Below are positions 34,386 through 47,215 of a DNA stretch of 64,000 nucleotides, piece by piece. Source of the stretch: Omphiscola glabra (taxonomy: Eukaryota; Mollusca; Gastropoda; Lymnaeidae); assembly GCA_964017045.1 (NCBI GenBank), contig OZ024802.1:10056435-10120434 (forward strand), read 5' to 3'. Position 1 is the first letter of the stretch; every line of letters begins with the position of its first letter. The position numbers and the translations under genes were made by a program. The notes beneath the pieces are model-generated. The model ran no database searches, was not told the DNA's origin, and saw nothing but the letters and a program-made list of their open reading frames with translations.

Positions 34386-37300
34386 GTATAGACAATCAGT
34401 GGCGAATTGTGTGGGCCATTTACTCCTTGTCTTTAAAAACATTTACGTTTTTTTTTATTGAGCAAGAGTTTTTTTTTGCTTTTGTTATTAGACCTCCCGT
34501 GTCTTAATTCTGGAGTCCATATATTTTGAGTAAAACAAAGTATGGTTAAACCCGAAAAAAAAGTACGCTACAAAACGAACGTCTCGGCAGGAAGCCTTCG
34601 TTAGCGAACAAACAACAGAAAATTTAAATTGCAGTCTCTCCACTCATTACCATATATTTGAGTTCACCTGTTTTTAAAAGTAGGCTTAACATACTGACAG
34701 GAATCAGGACCTATGCGAGTAATGTGTGTCGCTTTTGGGGGGGGGGGGGGGGGGATTTTGGGTGAGCGGAAAAAAGTCCCAAGATTTGCTAGTTGCTACT
34801 GTTAGAGAAAAAAGTCCCATGTTTTGCTAGTTGCTACTGCTATAGAAAAAAAGTCACATTTAAAAAATGTAAAGATTAACTTTTTATTAGCCGTAATTTT
34901 ATTTGTAAGTCCATATAATATAAATGTTTATTATAGACTAAATTATATCAGTAAATGTAAGTAAGAGACGGCTCATTAGGAACGTGGTTTGATTCTCGCC
35001 TGGAATTAAATACGTGTGTGTTACTTGGTATGCATACATCATACATAACATACTCACACGTTTAATTCAATGATTTATTCATAATTACACTGTCATGCAT
35101 GAAACCAACAAACCTGAATATTACAGATTGAATAGCAATAAATGGTTAGTAATAGTAGGCTAAGCTATTGCTCAGAGATTAAGCTCTCGCCCAAAAGGAT
35201 TAAGATTTCATTATCGCTTCTGATCTTCCCCGACACATCTCAGATAATAAACAAATCAAATGAAATCAAGGGGTATTGCATTGTGGTAGTTCTTTAGTGA
35301 TAACACTATCCAGACAAAGCATCAATGGACTAAATGTTGCGTTTGACCGAAAGATATACAAATTCATTTGTTCCCCAATCTTGTCAGAATTTAAGGTGTG
35401 CTCCCCCCGATTGTTGTCATAAAAAGAATTCATACATTTTTTATCATGTTTTACTTTCAGACTTATTTATTAATTTATTCATCAATGCATACATATTTTT
35501 TTTAAATGCGTCTGATTTTCTTCCTGTGAATTGTTGCATTTACTGTTATAGTTTATCATAAACATTTATTTGGACATGCAAATAAAGTTACGGTTTATAC
35601 AAAGTTTTTCAGTGACTATTTTTTTCATACAATCCAATTTGGAAATTATAGCCCAGGCCTCATATTCAAAGAGGCAGCAAATTACTGACTTTTTCATAAA
35701 CTTGCTGCAAGAATTAAATGGAGTATGGAGCTTGACACGCAGAATTGTAGCTTAGTTACGAATACAAGGTATGGAATTGATACCAAAGCTGTTCTGAATT
35801 AACTATGACGTGGACGTGTGTGACGAAACATCAACAAGGACGACTTGACAAATTAATTTCAATCAAACAGAGATTGAAACCCGAACAAAGAAGGAAATAC
35901 TCGTACCGACCGGGATAAGGATTCTAAACCAGAACCGTCCGGTCAAACCGAAACGTATGGTAGGCCTATTTAAAAACGTTTTATTAATATTTTTTTAATT
36001 CGTCCAGTTATCCTCCAAGGCTTTCAAGGAATAGCCAACAAATACAAACGTCTTGCCACTTAAAATGGCTTTAGTAACACAGAGTTAATTTAATTATCAT
36101 AAGCCAGTAGGTTTTACATTTTCATACTACTAATACTACCATGCCCCGTCTCTAGTTCTAGCCACCAGCTTCCCACCTCTATCGAAGAGTTTATTTTAGT
36201 CATATGATTGGAATTTTACAAGCTAAAGTGCTTCCTTGATAATAAAACACAGACCGTTATCACAAGCTCAACTAAAAAAAAAACAAATGAGCAAAATTTA
36301 TATTTTTATGTTCTGTCAAAAAGCAATTTAAAAAACCTATCGGTATTCAAAATTTAGAAAAATCAATTCACTTACAGATTTCAAATGGAATAATATATAT
36401 TTAAAGGTGAACAAATAAAAAATTTGATCTGGTAATTCTGCTTAATAAAACGTCAATGACAATGCCACAATGCTTGAAATGGTAAAAAAAGAACAACAAA
36501 CATATTAGCCAGGAACACAGAAAAAAAGTCACAGGGGGAACTAATAATACTAAAAAGGAAAGATGTTCTAAAGTAAAATGTGTAGATTTCAAATCCTCAA
36601 TGTACCTATATTAAAACCTTTTTACAAAATCACTGGAATATTTTTTTTTAACTTTTGGGAAAGGGGGAGTGTACTGGGACATCACATGTTAATATAAACA
36701 CTCTAAGAAATTTAGCAAGGGAAATTCTCAAGGAAACATCTCTTATCTATTTATAAGACTGCAAGGATGAACTAAATAGTTTTCCTTCTGTGACTCATCT
36801 CAAAGTTATTGAGGGATGAAGTATTTTGTGTGTATGTATCTAGATGGCAAGATAGATGTACCTTTAAAAAACATGACTGTGAAACAGCTCTGTCCATTAA
36901 AACATTGCTGTAATTTTATGTCAGTTAAAAATGTCTGTTTTAAAGAAAGTTTTATCAATACAAACATGGGGGCAAATTTGTTAACAGAAAAAACCCAGTG
37001 TACTTTTATGCATAACTACATTAGATGTTATAATTTAAAAGGATAAATGGCTGCTTATCCTACTAACCTCTCTACAGGTTTTAACACAATATTCTTCCTT
37101 TAAACTTGTATCAAGCAAATAGAGGACTCAACAACATACTGGAATAAAGAACATTCTCAAAATATGACTGAGTAACCAGGGATGTCTATCCCCCAACTGA
37201 GTGGTAGAAGCCAACCTCCTCCCCCAGACATTGGACTTGGTAAATTCTATGTATGGGTCAGGCCAGCGCCACGGAATTGGTGGTTATTTCAGTAGTAAAA

Positions 37301-38426
37301 AAATGTAAAGTTAAAAAATTGTTAGAAGAGTACTGACTAGTCAATAAAAATATTGATAACTAACTATTACAATTTCACAATAATAGCTCTATAACTCTTC
37401 AAATTTTTCTGTAAATCTTAATATCAAATCCAGTGATTATTAAATACATCATTTTTGAAGCCTAAAATTTTATTTTTTTTAATCCTTAAAATTCATTGTA
37501 TAATCGAGTAGCTGTGCAGTCAAAATATGTGTTGTTCTATACAAGAGGGTTGGACTTTACTTCCCAATCTAAGCTTGACAAAGATAGATAAAAAAAAATT
37601 AAGCCAAAATGTCTGTGAAATTAATACAAATTTAAGCATTCCAGTATTTGAACATCTGCATTTTAAGACCTGACTGTCATTTATTCAGCTAATACTTTTG
37701 ACCAGAAATTAAGGTCAATGAAGAATAGATGCGTTTTTAATTATTTACATTTTGACTGTTAGCAGATGATACATTAAAAAATATGTTTTAGCAACCAACA
37801 AATGTTTTGAATCTATAAGTTAAGTTGACTACAGTTTTTTCAAATGTTCAGTTGCACATAGCTAAAAATAGATCAGTAGCAATCATTCATGCTATGTTAT
37901 GTTGTAAATGACATAGCACACAAACAATAAACAATTTTTTTAAAAATTGGTAATTAACATTAATATTTAAAAAATGTGGGTATGAAGTAGGAAGCTGAAG
38001 TGTTAATTAATTAAATTACCGAAGTAGAGCTATCAAGTGTAGAACTTAATAAGGCACATTTCCCTATACACAATGACATCTACAGATCCTTATACATAAT
38101 AATATCCACATGTTAATGTATTGACTTTGATTTGCTTCTCCAAAACATCCTGTCCTCTGGTTCCATTTCACTCAAAGCAAGCTTTGCTGATTATTATGTA
38201 TATCTGGTCATTTTCAATTGCAACATTGTTATCCCCATGTTAAATTTGTGTGATAGAAATATGAGCCGGCCATATCAGATCCATTGATATGTACAGACTG
38301 TATCATTAATTTTTAATTCACTTTCATCTGCTTGAATTCAGCGTACGGTAGCAGGACAACTTACTTTGTGCACAATTTAAGATCCCAAATGCCTGATTGG
38401 ACACATAAGTCAACACAATTAGAAAC
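34386..38426. other. Intergenic DNA without recognised genes
   Basis: AT-rich DNA with a G-run at about 34737-34754 and an imperfect repeat AAAAGTCCCA(A/T)G(A/T)TTTGCTAGTTGC around 34770-34845. Short frames here are not supported by splice sites or recognisable protein motifs. I see no gene. Confidence 0.5.
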
Positions 38427-39209
38427 ATGCCATCAAGTAGTCCTACATGCTGCAAGTGTTCAAGTGTTTTTACAGTAACAATGATTATATCAAGCTATAT
38501 GTACACTCTAAATAGGACAATCCTTCAACAAGTAACAAATAATCCATACCTTGGAATTCTCTTCTCAAATAACCTAAAATGGTCACCCCATAAAAACAAC
38601 ATTTCAAAAAAAGCCAACTCCACACTAAGTTTTATTAGAAGAAATCTGCGCCACTGCCCAACATCCTGCAAACGAAATGCCTATCTTGCACTCGTTCGTC
38701 CGATACTAGAATATGGTGCAATCATCTGGGACCCATACCTCAAGCAAGACGTGGACAAATTGGAGCGAATCCAACGTAACGCAATGCGCTTCATAGCACG
38801 TGACTATAAAACCAACACGCCTGGCTACGTCACTGGCCTTTTAAACAGATTTGACATCCCCACTCTCAAGGACAGACGAGAAAAGATCCGCCTAACATTC
38901 TTATATAAAGTGGTCATGGGGCTAATTCTGGCCATCCCAGCAAACAATTATCTTACCCCACAGAAGCCAGGCCGATTAATTAGAGCCAAACAGTCACTTA
39001 ACACTGACTTAACATCTGACAACCCCATGAGAAATTACACCCGAAACAATAACAAATGCTTCACTGTGCCTCGGAGTAACACAGTGCAACATAAGCAGTC
39101 ATTCTTTCCACGCACCATAATTGCTTGGAACAACCTGGACAATACCGCCGTGAACTCGACAACGATCGAAAGCTTCAAGGCCGCCCTGGCATCTGCTAGG
39201 AGCCGTTAG
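38427..39209 (+). mobile_element. 5'-truncated LINE: C-terminal part of reverse transcriptase
   Basis: An open frame of 260 codons encodes the RT thumb and C-terminal region of a Jockey/CR1-like LINE. Visible motifs are NPYLGILFSNNLKWSPH, SFIRRNLRHCP, YLALVRPILEYGAIIWDPY, LERIQRNAMRFIARDY and the C-terminal AWNNLDNTAVNSTTIESFK. The palm (FADD box) is absent, so it is truncated at the 5' side. The true LINE part starts near 38500 and the first codons are flanking DNA. The frame is still open, so insertion is fairly recent. It lies 436 bp beyond the stop of TMEM101, on the opposite strand. A short 3' UTR follows to about 39330. Confidence 0.88.
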
Positions 39210-39644
39210 ATTGGCAACATCGCTTCCCCAACCGTTGCACATATGCCAGTTTATGGATGCAGCAACGTACCGAACCAGAACCAGATTGATTACTATACAA
39301 GAACCAATATATTAAAGATTGTAATTTACATTGACCTTTTGTCCATTAAGAGCAGAAAGAAACTTTGACATATTCAAAAAAATCATTTAAAAGTTGGAGA
39401 AAAAAATTCAAAACCTAATCTTCTATAATCAAGTAAAATAATAACAATTCCAATTATGTTTTAAGAGAGGTCATCAAACGATTTAATCATAAAATTATGC
39501 ATTATGAATAATGTAAAACACTTCATTTACTATCCTGGTAATGTAATTATTAATCAAAGTATTAAAGTAACATCAAGATTGTATATGTTAAAATGTAAAG
39601 ATTGCACATTGAATGAGTACAGTAAAAGGGAAGACAAGTGTACC

Positions 39645-42600
39645 TCAGTCCAATTTTACCCTGTTATCCAAATGAAAAAATGCATAAATTAGGCCACAAC
39701 AGACACACAAACTATCACATATCATACGGGTCTGATTCCAAAAGTGTACACCCTTTCTGGACCAAAACTTGAAGTCACAGTCCACTGTAAAGATGATGAT
39801 TGCAATGACAGCACATGCACACAAGGACATATCACGCAGGAAGTAGCCTGAGAAAAAGCTAAGGGCACATGCTGCCAATGCCACTGTGATAATATATCTC
39901 GCCCAGTCACCACCAATGATGTGGCTCAAGACAGCACCTCGAAACTAGACAAATAACAAAAAATATTTATAATATTTGATTATCCATTTCTGATTATTCA
40001 TTTCAAGTTCTATACATGTATTAAATTTTAATATTTGATTTTTGATGTTAATCTTTTCTTTAATTTAATAGATGCAATTTGTCAATTCCAATTTGCATTG
40101 AAAATGTTCACAACTATTGAACTATATAAATTTATGTGTCAAGAATAATCCTTAATATTAAAAAGTATAAGACACAAATTATAAGAAACTAGAGAAATGT
40201 TTACTAACTTTTGAATAAACCATTAAATGTTTTGCTTTAAACTTGAATTGATTTTCAGAATGCAAATAATTGAGTCAATGCACCGTTGTTGCAACCAGGT
40301 TTTCCCAAAGCTTTCTATGTCAAATACTAATAATTACACAGTGAAATAGCTAATTTTTTCACTTTACATCGCCCCTGTGAAAGAGCTGCGGCTCCCCAGG
40401 GACCCGGTGGGCACATTTTGGAAACGTCTACATTATAAAAAAATTGAAAAATACTTATCCCCATAAGTAAGTAAGAAATCAAATACAAGTACAAGCACAC
40501 AACAAAACAAAGGTAGATAATAAACAAAAAATCTACAATATTTTACCTCGTTTGTATTGTTGATCAGGTAGGTGAAAGCAAAAAGATAAAGTCCCATGAC
40601 AATTTCTGCCACACGTTGAAGTAATATTGATTTTTTTTTGTCCAGAATGTGAACAAACAACAAATATATTCCAACACATCCCATCTGGCGTGTGCACATC
40701 TGTAGCTGCAATTTAAGTTAACACTTATGGTTTCAAATATTTTTACCCCTAATTTAGATATTTATTATTATTAAACTAACTATTTACTTTGCGTTATTTC
40801 TAAGATTCGTTGTATATAAACACTGAGAATTTCAGGATAATTATTGCATATATTTTAATGTACTGACACATTCTACCAAGAATACACCCCCCCCCCCTCC
40901 TCCGCCCAGCATATGCATCTGTATGCAAAATCTCCTAAATCAGAAACCCTCCCTCAGAGTGTATGCAATATATGGATGGCCCCTAACATGTTGTATAAAT
41001 TAAAACACTTCTGTTACCTCAAAATAATTTAATTTAAAAAAAGAAGGAATCATTTCATACCCTTAGCCAGTCCTTATAGTTCAGTTTACTATTTGTATAA
41101 AAGTTGTACGTAAAAAAGACCAGCTGGCCACAGAAGACAAGAGCAGCTTCTTTTCGCTTTATGTATGAGGACATGAGTAATGCACTACCAAGAAAACCGA
41201 TGAGGTTAGCATATATAATCTTGGGATGTATTGGTGGCTCACTGAAAATAAAAAAGAGAACTTCAATAAAAAAACTGTTTAAAACAAATGACAAATGACT
41301 AGGAACTTAAGTGAAATTTGCTAAATTTTGCTAAGAAATATAAATGCAATATAGTTAAACCAAGCTAATTGAATGGTTTAAAAAAACACGAAGATCAACT
41401 TTCTGGCTCAAGTGGTTCAAAAGTTATGAACTTTTTAGTGCAGACTTCCATACACATTTTTTTACCATTGAGTTTTCCTCTAGATTGTTTTACCCAACTT
41501 TTCAGCTCTTCACTTTCACCCATATTTCTTGCATATTTCTCAATATAAAATGTGATATTTACAGGATTTGTTGATCATAATATATTATATTAATTAATAA
41601 AATTTGAAAACATGCATAAGAATAGCACTTTCTTATTTCAATCATTATTTTAAACGTAAGATCCTATTTTTTTGTAAAGAAATTAAATAAACTTTGCAAT
41701 TTTGGAGTGGCGTAATCATAACTTATCCTATTATATGTTAAAGATACTTAGCTCAAATACGTAGTGGTGTTGCAACTTATAATTAAAAAAGCAAGAAATT
41801 ATCTTTATTTATAATAAACAAAAAACAATGACATTATCAATGATACTCACAGGATCAAATCAAGGAGTAAGCCATGCATAGGAAAATGTAGAATTTAAAG
41901 CTGCATATATTTATTCTTAGTTTTTGTTCATTGAGTTCAAGCACAATTTTTATATTGTTTGTAGTCATTTGAGCCATTAAATTTAACTTAGAGTAAGTAG
42001 GGTGTGACGACAGGATCTAAATTTTAGACTTAAGTTGTTGATATTCATTTGAAAGATGAGCCAGTAATTATAATTCACCTGTATTAAAATATGTTGTGGA
42101 ATTCTTTGGATTAATGTGTTGTGCTAGTATTAGTGATTTTCTTTCAGGTTACTTTTGGAGATCAATGTTTTAGACTTATTAGTAATTAGTAGTAGTGTAA
42201 TTGCTCAATATTTTGTGAAATATTTAATTGTGGCGACTTTGATTTCATATTTAATTATTTCAATATGAAACGGTAAGTTGTTTTTTAAAAATAAAATGTA
42301 CATAAAAGCAATTAATACCTGCATCAGCTAAATGTATATATCACTTGTGTTAAGCCTACTATTTTATAAAAGATTTTTTTTGCTGGCATCCGTCTGTCAC
42401 AATGTGATAATGGTGCAGACTTCGCAAGACGAAAATCCATCTGGGATTATTCTTTTTAGGATTATAATCTGGTTCCCTACACTGCTAACCGCCTCTCTAA
42501 AAGCCACTGGATAACCCATGTGGATGATACAGCTTGGCACCAGTGGCATCGCAGGAGTTATTGAAATGTTTCAATGTGCCAATGTTATCTGCCTACGGGA

Positions 42601-44920
42601 CTCTATCTCCGGGTTTGAATTCAGATTCCTTCTCTTAGATAAGTTGCCATCCAAGGCAAGAGTCCCATCCACCCAGGATGCTGGTATTGATTTTGCTTGA
42701 CTGGGTTTTGGTGGGTATTGAACTTCAGACCATGAGCTTGAGATTGGCTCAGTTTAGACCACTCGGCTACTCCGCATCCTTACAATAATAAATATTATAA
42801 TATATTTAATAGTCCTATCTATGTCAAAGACAAGTGTTGATCCATCCCATCTCCATGGCAACTAATCTCAAAAATACATTCACTGATATTTGACAAGCCA
42901 ATAATAATTATGCATGTCATCTTTCTCATTTGTATTCTGGATAACCAATGTAATGACTTATTAACTACCCCGCCGCCGCTAGCGATAATAGCTAAAATGC
43001 TGACAAGCATGGTCACCGTGATGACAAATTACATATCCTAAAATAGTGACCTTTTTGTTTTACGTTTTTGACCACTTAACCTATGGACTGCATTTTGGAT
43101 TTTTTACAGATGACATAAAAACTTTAATAATTTTTTATCACTCATTTCCTTTTATGAAACTGAATAGGCTATGAATGAATCAATGAAACTATCATGATAG
43201 TTAACTTTATGCCAAGTTAAAATTAGGCAGGGTTTAGTTTATAATAATTTTAGGCTACTTGAATATTTGATGTTTCTATTTTCATTATTTTTTACATGAA
43301 TTTCATTGATTGCAAAAGTGTCTTTTAAAAAAAAAACAATGAGTTAGTTACAATGAGGTTAAAAAAAATTGCCTTCAAAATTCACCAGCTAGACTTGGAT
43401 AATCAATTATATCAATTTAATAGGTGGCCTACTCCAGTGGTCGGCACATTGCGGCTTGCAAGCCACATGCGGCTTGATAGTGACCTGAATGCGGCTCGGC
43501 CAGTCGGCGACAAAACGGTTTTCACTCTGAAATACATGGTTCTTAACAGGTTCTTGAAAAGAAATTTGGTTATCAAAATTTTTTTTTATTGTCCTGCTGC
43601 TGATTTTTGGCTCTTTTGACTCATGATTTTGCCGACCACTGGCCTACCCCAATTAAATAAAATTAAGAATGAAATATTTGACTTTGCATAGCAATTAAAT
43701 GAATATGCGGCTGATGTTAAATTGTTTATCCGTGACGTCATTTGCGTGGATTCACTCCCCTTATTTTTTTAATATTTGTTTAAATAGAGTTACATTTTCA
43801 TTAATATGACTGTGGCAAATTTTTGGCAAATTTTTATTGGTTGATTAATTATAATTTTTAAAATTTCATTGGTTGGCCTATTAAATATGTTAATAAGCGC
43901 TGCCAAGCGGCGCCATTTTTTAAGATAATCTTAGAGGTTGACCACGCTGTGTTTCATTAATTTTTGGATATTCTTTTCGTTGGAACCTGAAATAAAGTGT
44001 GTAAAAGTGTATTCCATGAAAATGTAAGTTGGGTTTTCATTACTTCTTTATTTTATAATTAATTTTGGCCATTTTTTTGTTTTTTTTTAAATTTTCCTAC
44101 TTTTCAGGGTCAAAACCCAGCGCCACGTTAGGCTAAGGAGAGTGTCAAAACGCTGGTTCCGATAGGGTGAAAACCCTGTTAGGGAGAGGGTCAAAACCCT
44201 GTTAGGGAGAGGGTCAAAACCCTGTTAGGGAGAGGGTCAAAACCATGTTAGGGAGGAATTTAGGGTTCAGGTTAGGGTGAGGGATAGATTTAGATAATTT
44301 TTTCATTTTTAAAAACTTTTTATTCGTAATTTTAGCAAAAACATGAGTTATTTTATTTTTCCACGGTCGCCATCCTGGTTGTCCCGACCCGTGAACACAT
44401 AAAAGTTCGCGGGTCGGGGCAACCAAGATGGCGGCCATGGTAAAAGACACGGATAGATCTCTCAACATTTACCAAATATGCCAAAGCCTAATTAGTAATT
44501 TAGCTGGCTACCTTATCATTTAGTTGAATTACCCTGGGCCCTGAACCTAGCCCTAGCAAATTAAGTCCAAATTATTTTAAGTAACAGTCTAGGCCTATTA
44601 AAACAGGCCAATTGTCACTATTGAACTACTAATAGTAAATAGCCATATAAGGCATGACAAAGGGCAAAGCTATGGCTATGAATGAATGATGTATTAACAC
44701 AAATAAACAGTGCCAGGCAAGTAGTGGGCCTACAGTAGACTGCACTGTGCAGTACAATCATTTTAGACACGACATGTGACATAATCACAATAATAATACT
44801 ACACCTTTCCACGGCAGCTCTCTCGGCTAACAACATCAACAACGTTAATGCGTTTATAATTGGATATTTGTGCATTAAAAATTCTAAAAATCTACATATA
44901 ATTTTGCTTTTAGTTCCCAT
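39645..44920 (-). CDS. TMEM101: Transmembrane protein 101
   Basis: This is a multi-pass membrane protein with no firmly known role; the human protein has been reported to activate NF-kB on overexpression. Four exons on the minus strand: 44920-44805, 41241-41061, 40705-40547 and 39944-39645 (TGA). The phases 2, 0, 0 fit and the junctions are GT-AG. They total 756 nt, or 251 aa, against 257 in human. Conserved stretches are LLMLLAERAAVES, NYKDWLRLQMCTRQMG (human GDWLKVRMYSR), GLYLFAFTYLINN, FLSGY-like FFSGYFLRD, and RKGVHFWNQTRMICDS (human RRVEFWNQMKLLGES). Several hydrophobic helices are present, including residues 20-32 and 60-90. The start ATG at 44920 is preceded by an in-frame TAA. A longer frame begins at a GTG (44947) but lacks an ATG. 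Intron 1 (3.6 kb) carries a SINE, a hAT MITE and a foldback element. Confidence 0.93.
40875..40990. mobile_element. Fragment related to the AGGGGCCATCCAT MITE
   Basis: The right-end motif TATGGATGGCCCCTA at about 40971-40985 matches the terminus of the MITE at 30431-30593. The left end is a C-run and not clearly paired. It lies in TMEM101 intron 2. Confidence 0.4.
42373..42779 (-). mobile_element. tRNA-derived SINE, full-length copy
   Basis: Read on the minus strand the head is GATGCGGAGTAGCCGAGTGG. It contains an exact Pol III A-box (TAGCCGAGTGG, 42769-42759) and, 36 nt further, a B-box-like GTTCAATAC (42723-42715). The head resembles a Leu- or Ser-type tRNA. A body of about 330 bp follows, ending CGGATGCCAGCAAAAAAAA. 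Three other copies are at 50810-51241 (minus), 62885-63225 (plus) and 63796-64000 (minus). This copy is in TMEM101 intron 1. Confidence 0.82.
43435..43641. mobile_element. hAT-type MITE
   Basis: This 207-bp element has ends CAGTGGTCGGCA and TGCCGACCACTG, perfect 12-bp inverted repeats. Its flanks are GCCTACTC and GCCTACCC (7 of 8 identical). At 43453-43475 it has GGCTT-GC-AAGCC, 6 nt, GGCTT. It lies in TMEM101 intron 1. Confidence 0.88.
44155..44245. repeat. 23-bp tandem repeat, about 4 copies
   Basis: The unit is AGGGAGAGGGTCAAAACCCTGTT. It lies between the hAT MITE and the foldback in TMEM101 intron 1. Confidence 0.8.
44357..44444. repeat. Foldback: two 40-nt inverted arms with an 8-nt loop
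   Basis: Arm 44357-44396 (TTTTCCACGGTCGCCATCCT...GTGAAC) pairs with 44405-44444 (GTTCGCGGGT...CATGGTAAAA). About 36 of 40 positions are complementary, around the loop ACATAAAA. It could be a tiny foldback transposon, or a hairpin precursor if transcribed with the TMEM101 intron. Each arm holds an AAGATGGCGGCC-like (YY1-type) sequence. Confidence 0.8.
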
Positions 44921-46011
44921 TCTTTTGCAAGATCTGTTTATAAACACTTAATCAAAACAAATCTAAACTTGGAAATCAACCATTTGTACCGGTATTTTAA
45001 CACTATTTTGCACGAATTTATAGGTTGTTTCCCTTGGCTACCCATTTCCATACGAGGGCTTTTACTATTATATTTCCGAGATGAAGCTATTTTATTCGAG
45101 TGTAATGATTGTTACAATATTAAAAGATAAAAATGACGGAAACCATTTTTTTTAAAGCTATCGATATTAAAATTCGATATTAAATTTGGAGAATTCATAA
45201 ATGATGCTCTGAATTTTAACTAAGAAACAAGGTTAAATATCTACATTAAAAATATTATGATCAGTATTGTATTAAGAATTAAGTAGGTTAAAAATGCTTT
45301 CATTGATTCTGCATTTACACACTCATCATGATCATAAATCATCACCCATCTACAAAATGAACTAGCCTTGGTCATCTCATGTTGGGGAAACATATCAATC
45401 GGGCCATTAGGTTCTCAAATATATACAAATATTTATTCGTTGTCGACGCTTTTCTCATTCCTTATAGTTATAGCATAGGTTCCTAACCTCTTTTGTTTAG
45501 AACCCAATTTTAATACATTTTATAGAAGTTAAGTGAAAATGACCCGCAACCCCATTTTATAGTAGCAAAGTGACCATCGAGCCCGGTTGGCCTACATTAA
45601 AATTAAAGAAAAGAATTATACATTTTGGGGGAAAAAAACTTGAAAAGTAGATTCATTATTATGAAATTGTTCAAACTTGATTGTTTAAGTTGGCAGACAC
45701 CAGGGGCTTAAAGTTAAAGTCATTGAATTTTAGTTATAGTACCTTAAAAGCACGTACGGTAAATTTTAATAAATACTCGACAAATTCCAAATCTAATATA
45801 TTTATATAACTATGTTTTTCCTTCGGCTTTGGGACTTCCAGTTTCTGAAGGGAGTAACGCCTGGAAGAAATATGGCCACATACAACTAAGATGATTGAAT
45901 GCAGTCACGTGAATGAATGAAATGGGCCTTTAAAGTCTTGAAATGATAGCTGCTGTTCATAGAAATCACTTTGTTTATATCATCCTACATCTGCCTCAGT
46001 AACCACTATAC
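44921..46011. other. Intergenic DNA upstream of TMEM101
   Basis: AT-rich sequence that should contain the TMEM101 promoter. A decayed hAT-like element (AGGTTCCTAACCTC..., AACCC...GACCCGC) lies around 45475-45600. No frame is supported. Confidence 0.5.
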
Positions 46012-46213
46012 CAGTGGTTCTCATCTTTCCTAATTCTGCGACCCTTTAACTTTAATAAATTTTCTCATATTGTGGCAGACTCCTATCCACAAAATTATTT
46101 TCGTTGCTACTTCATAACTGTAGAATATATTACTTTCCGATGGTCTTAGGCGACCCCGGGAAAGTGTCCTTCGACCCCCAAAGGGGTTGCGACCCACAGG
46201 TTGAGAACCGCTG
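46012..46213. mobile_element. hAT-type MITE with 8-bp target duplication
   Basis: This 202-bp element has ends CAGTGGTTCTCA and TGAGAACCGCTG. It is flanked by a perfect 8-bp duplication CACTATAC at 46004-46011 and 46214-46221. From the right end inward, GGGTC-GC-AACCC begins 18 nt in, followed by 6 nt and another GGGTC. It is a member of the widespread CAGTGGTTCTCAACC hAT group. Confidence 0.92.
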
Positions 46214-46384
46214 CACTATACAATGGGTGCACCTAAGTGAAAGAAACAAAAGTATCAGAACACTTAGAAAAGGTGTGGCCTTTTGACAGCAATAAACTAA
46301 TTGAAGATAAACCTTCAATGTTTGATTTAATTTCCAGACAGATGGGGCTTTCAAAAAACAAAAGTAATGAGAATAAACACAAAC

Positions 46385-47215
46385 AGCCAGTGCCGTCTTA
46401 AGGCATGGGCCCAGCGCGCACTGGCCCAGGGCACCGCGCTTGTAAGGGGCTCCACTTTTCTAGGTGACTCACTCTTATAGAGGCTTCATGCTTAACATAT
46501 TTATAATGAATATGTTAAGCATGTTATTGAAAGATTTTGATAATTTAATTGGATTTAAAATTCCCAATTTTAATCCACGATATATATCAGCACGTTCCAA
46601 AATTAATATCATAAATGAGAATCAAAGCTGGACAATTTTAAAACTTTTAAAGGCGAATAGCTCTAGTCAACAAGTTTTACTTTTCCCAGATATGGAAGAA
46701 AAAAAAATAAGTTAAAAATCAGCTTCGAGGTAAAATGGGACAAAAAAATTGAACAGGCTTTCTCTTACATATAACACGACACCCTTAAAAGACCATTGAC
46801 TTTAAACAAATAAAACAATTATCTGCAAAAAAAACTTACGCAAACGATTATGTTAATTACTATTTTAAATAAAATATTCTATCTCTCAGTCAATAAAGAT
46901 AATTTATCATCCTCTATGATTATTTATAGTTTATTTCTGATGATGTTTTAAAACTATTATTGATTTTAAATGATTTTCTTTATTGTATCAATAAATTGAA
47001 TTCATCGAAGTTTAATTTTATTGAATGTTTATTATTATTTTACATTTATTGTATTCATATTGGTGACTTGGTGGGGAGCAGGAATGGTTTGCCCCCCCCC
47101 CCGGCCACTGTATAAGCAGGGGGCGACGGCCCCCCTTCTCACGGCCCAGGTATGTTTTGTTTTTGGGGGCCCCATGGCATTGCTGTGCCCAGGGCCTTCT
47201 ATGCCTGCAAACAGC
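46385..47215. mobile_element. GC-rich repeat fragments flanking AT-rich DNA
   Basis: CAGTGCCGTCTTAAGGCATG at about 46390 and GGGCCTTCTATGCCTGC at about 47192-47208 are GC-rich blocks resembling parts of one DNA element family. Sequence between them (46460-47080) is AT-rich and unrelated. No target duplication was found. Confidence 0.35.

Noticed and set aside
35800..35960. Second GAAAC-containing hammerhead-like segment
   Set aside because: No CUGANGA-like element and no pairing arms in the right order were found.
42759..42779. Possible tRNA gene (A-box TAGCCGAGTGG)
   Set aside because: The acceptor and anticodon arms do not form a complete tRNA and a SINE body follows, so it is a tRNA-derived SINE head.
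44618..44804. Extension of the first TMEM101 exon through the end of the open frame at 44618
   Set aside because: A GTGTAG donor after GAAAG at 44805 joins in phase to the next exon and restores the conserved protein. The extension has no similarity.
44921..44947. Longer TMEM101 start at 44947
   Set aside because: The codon is GTG, preceded directly by TAA. The first ATG is at 44920.
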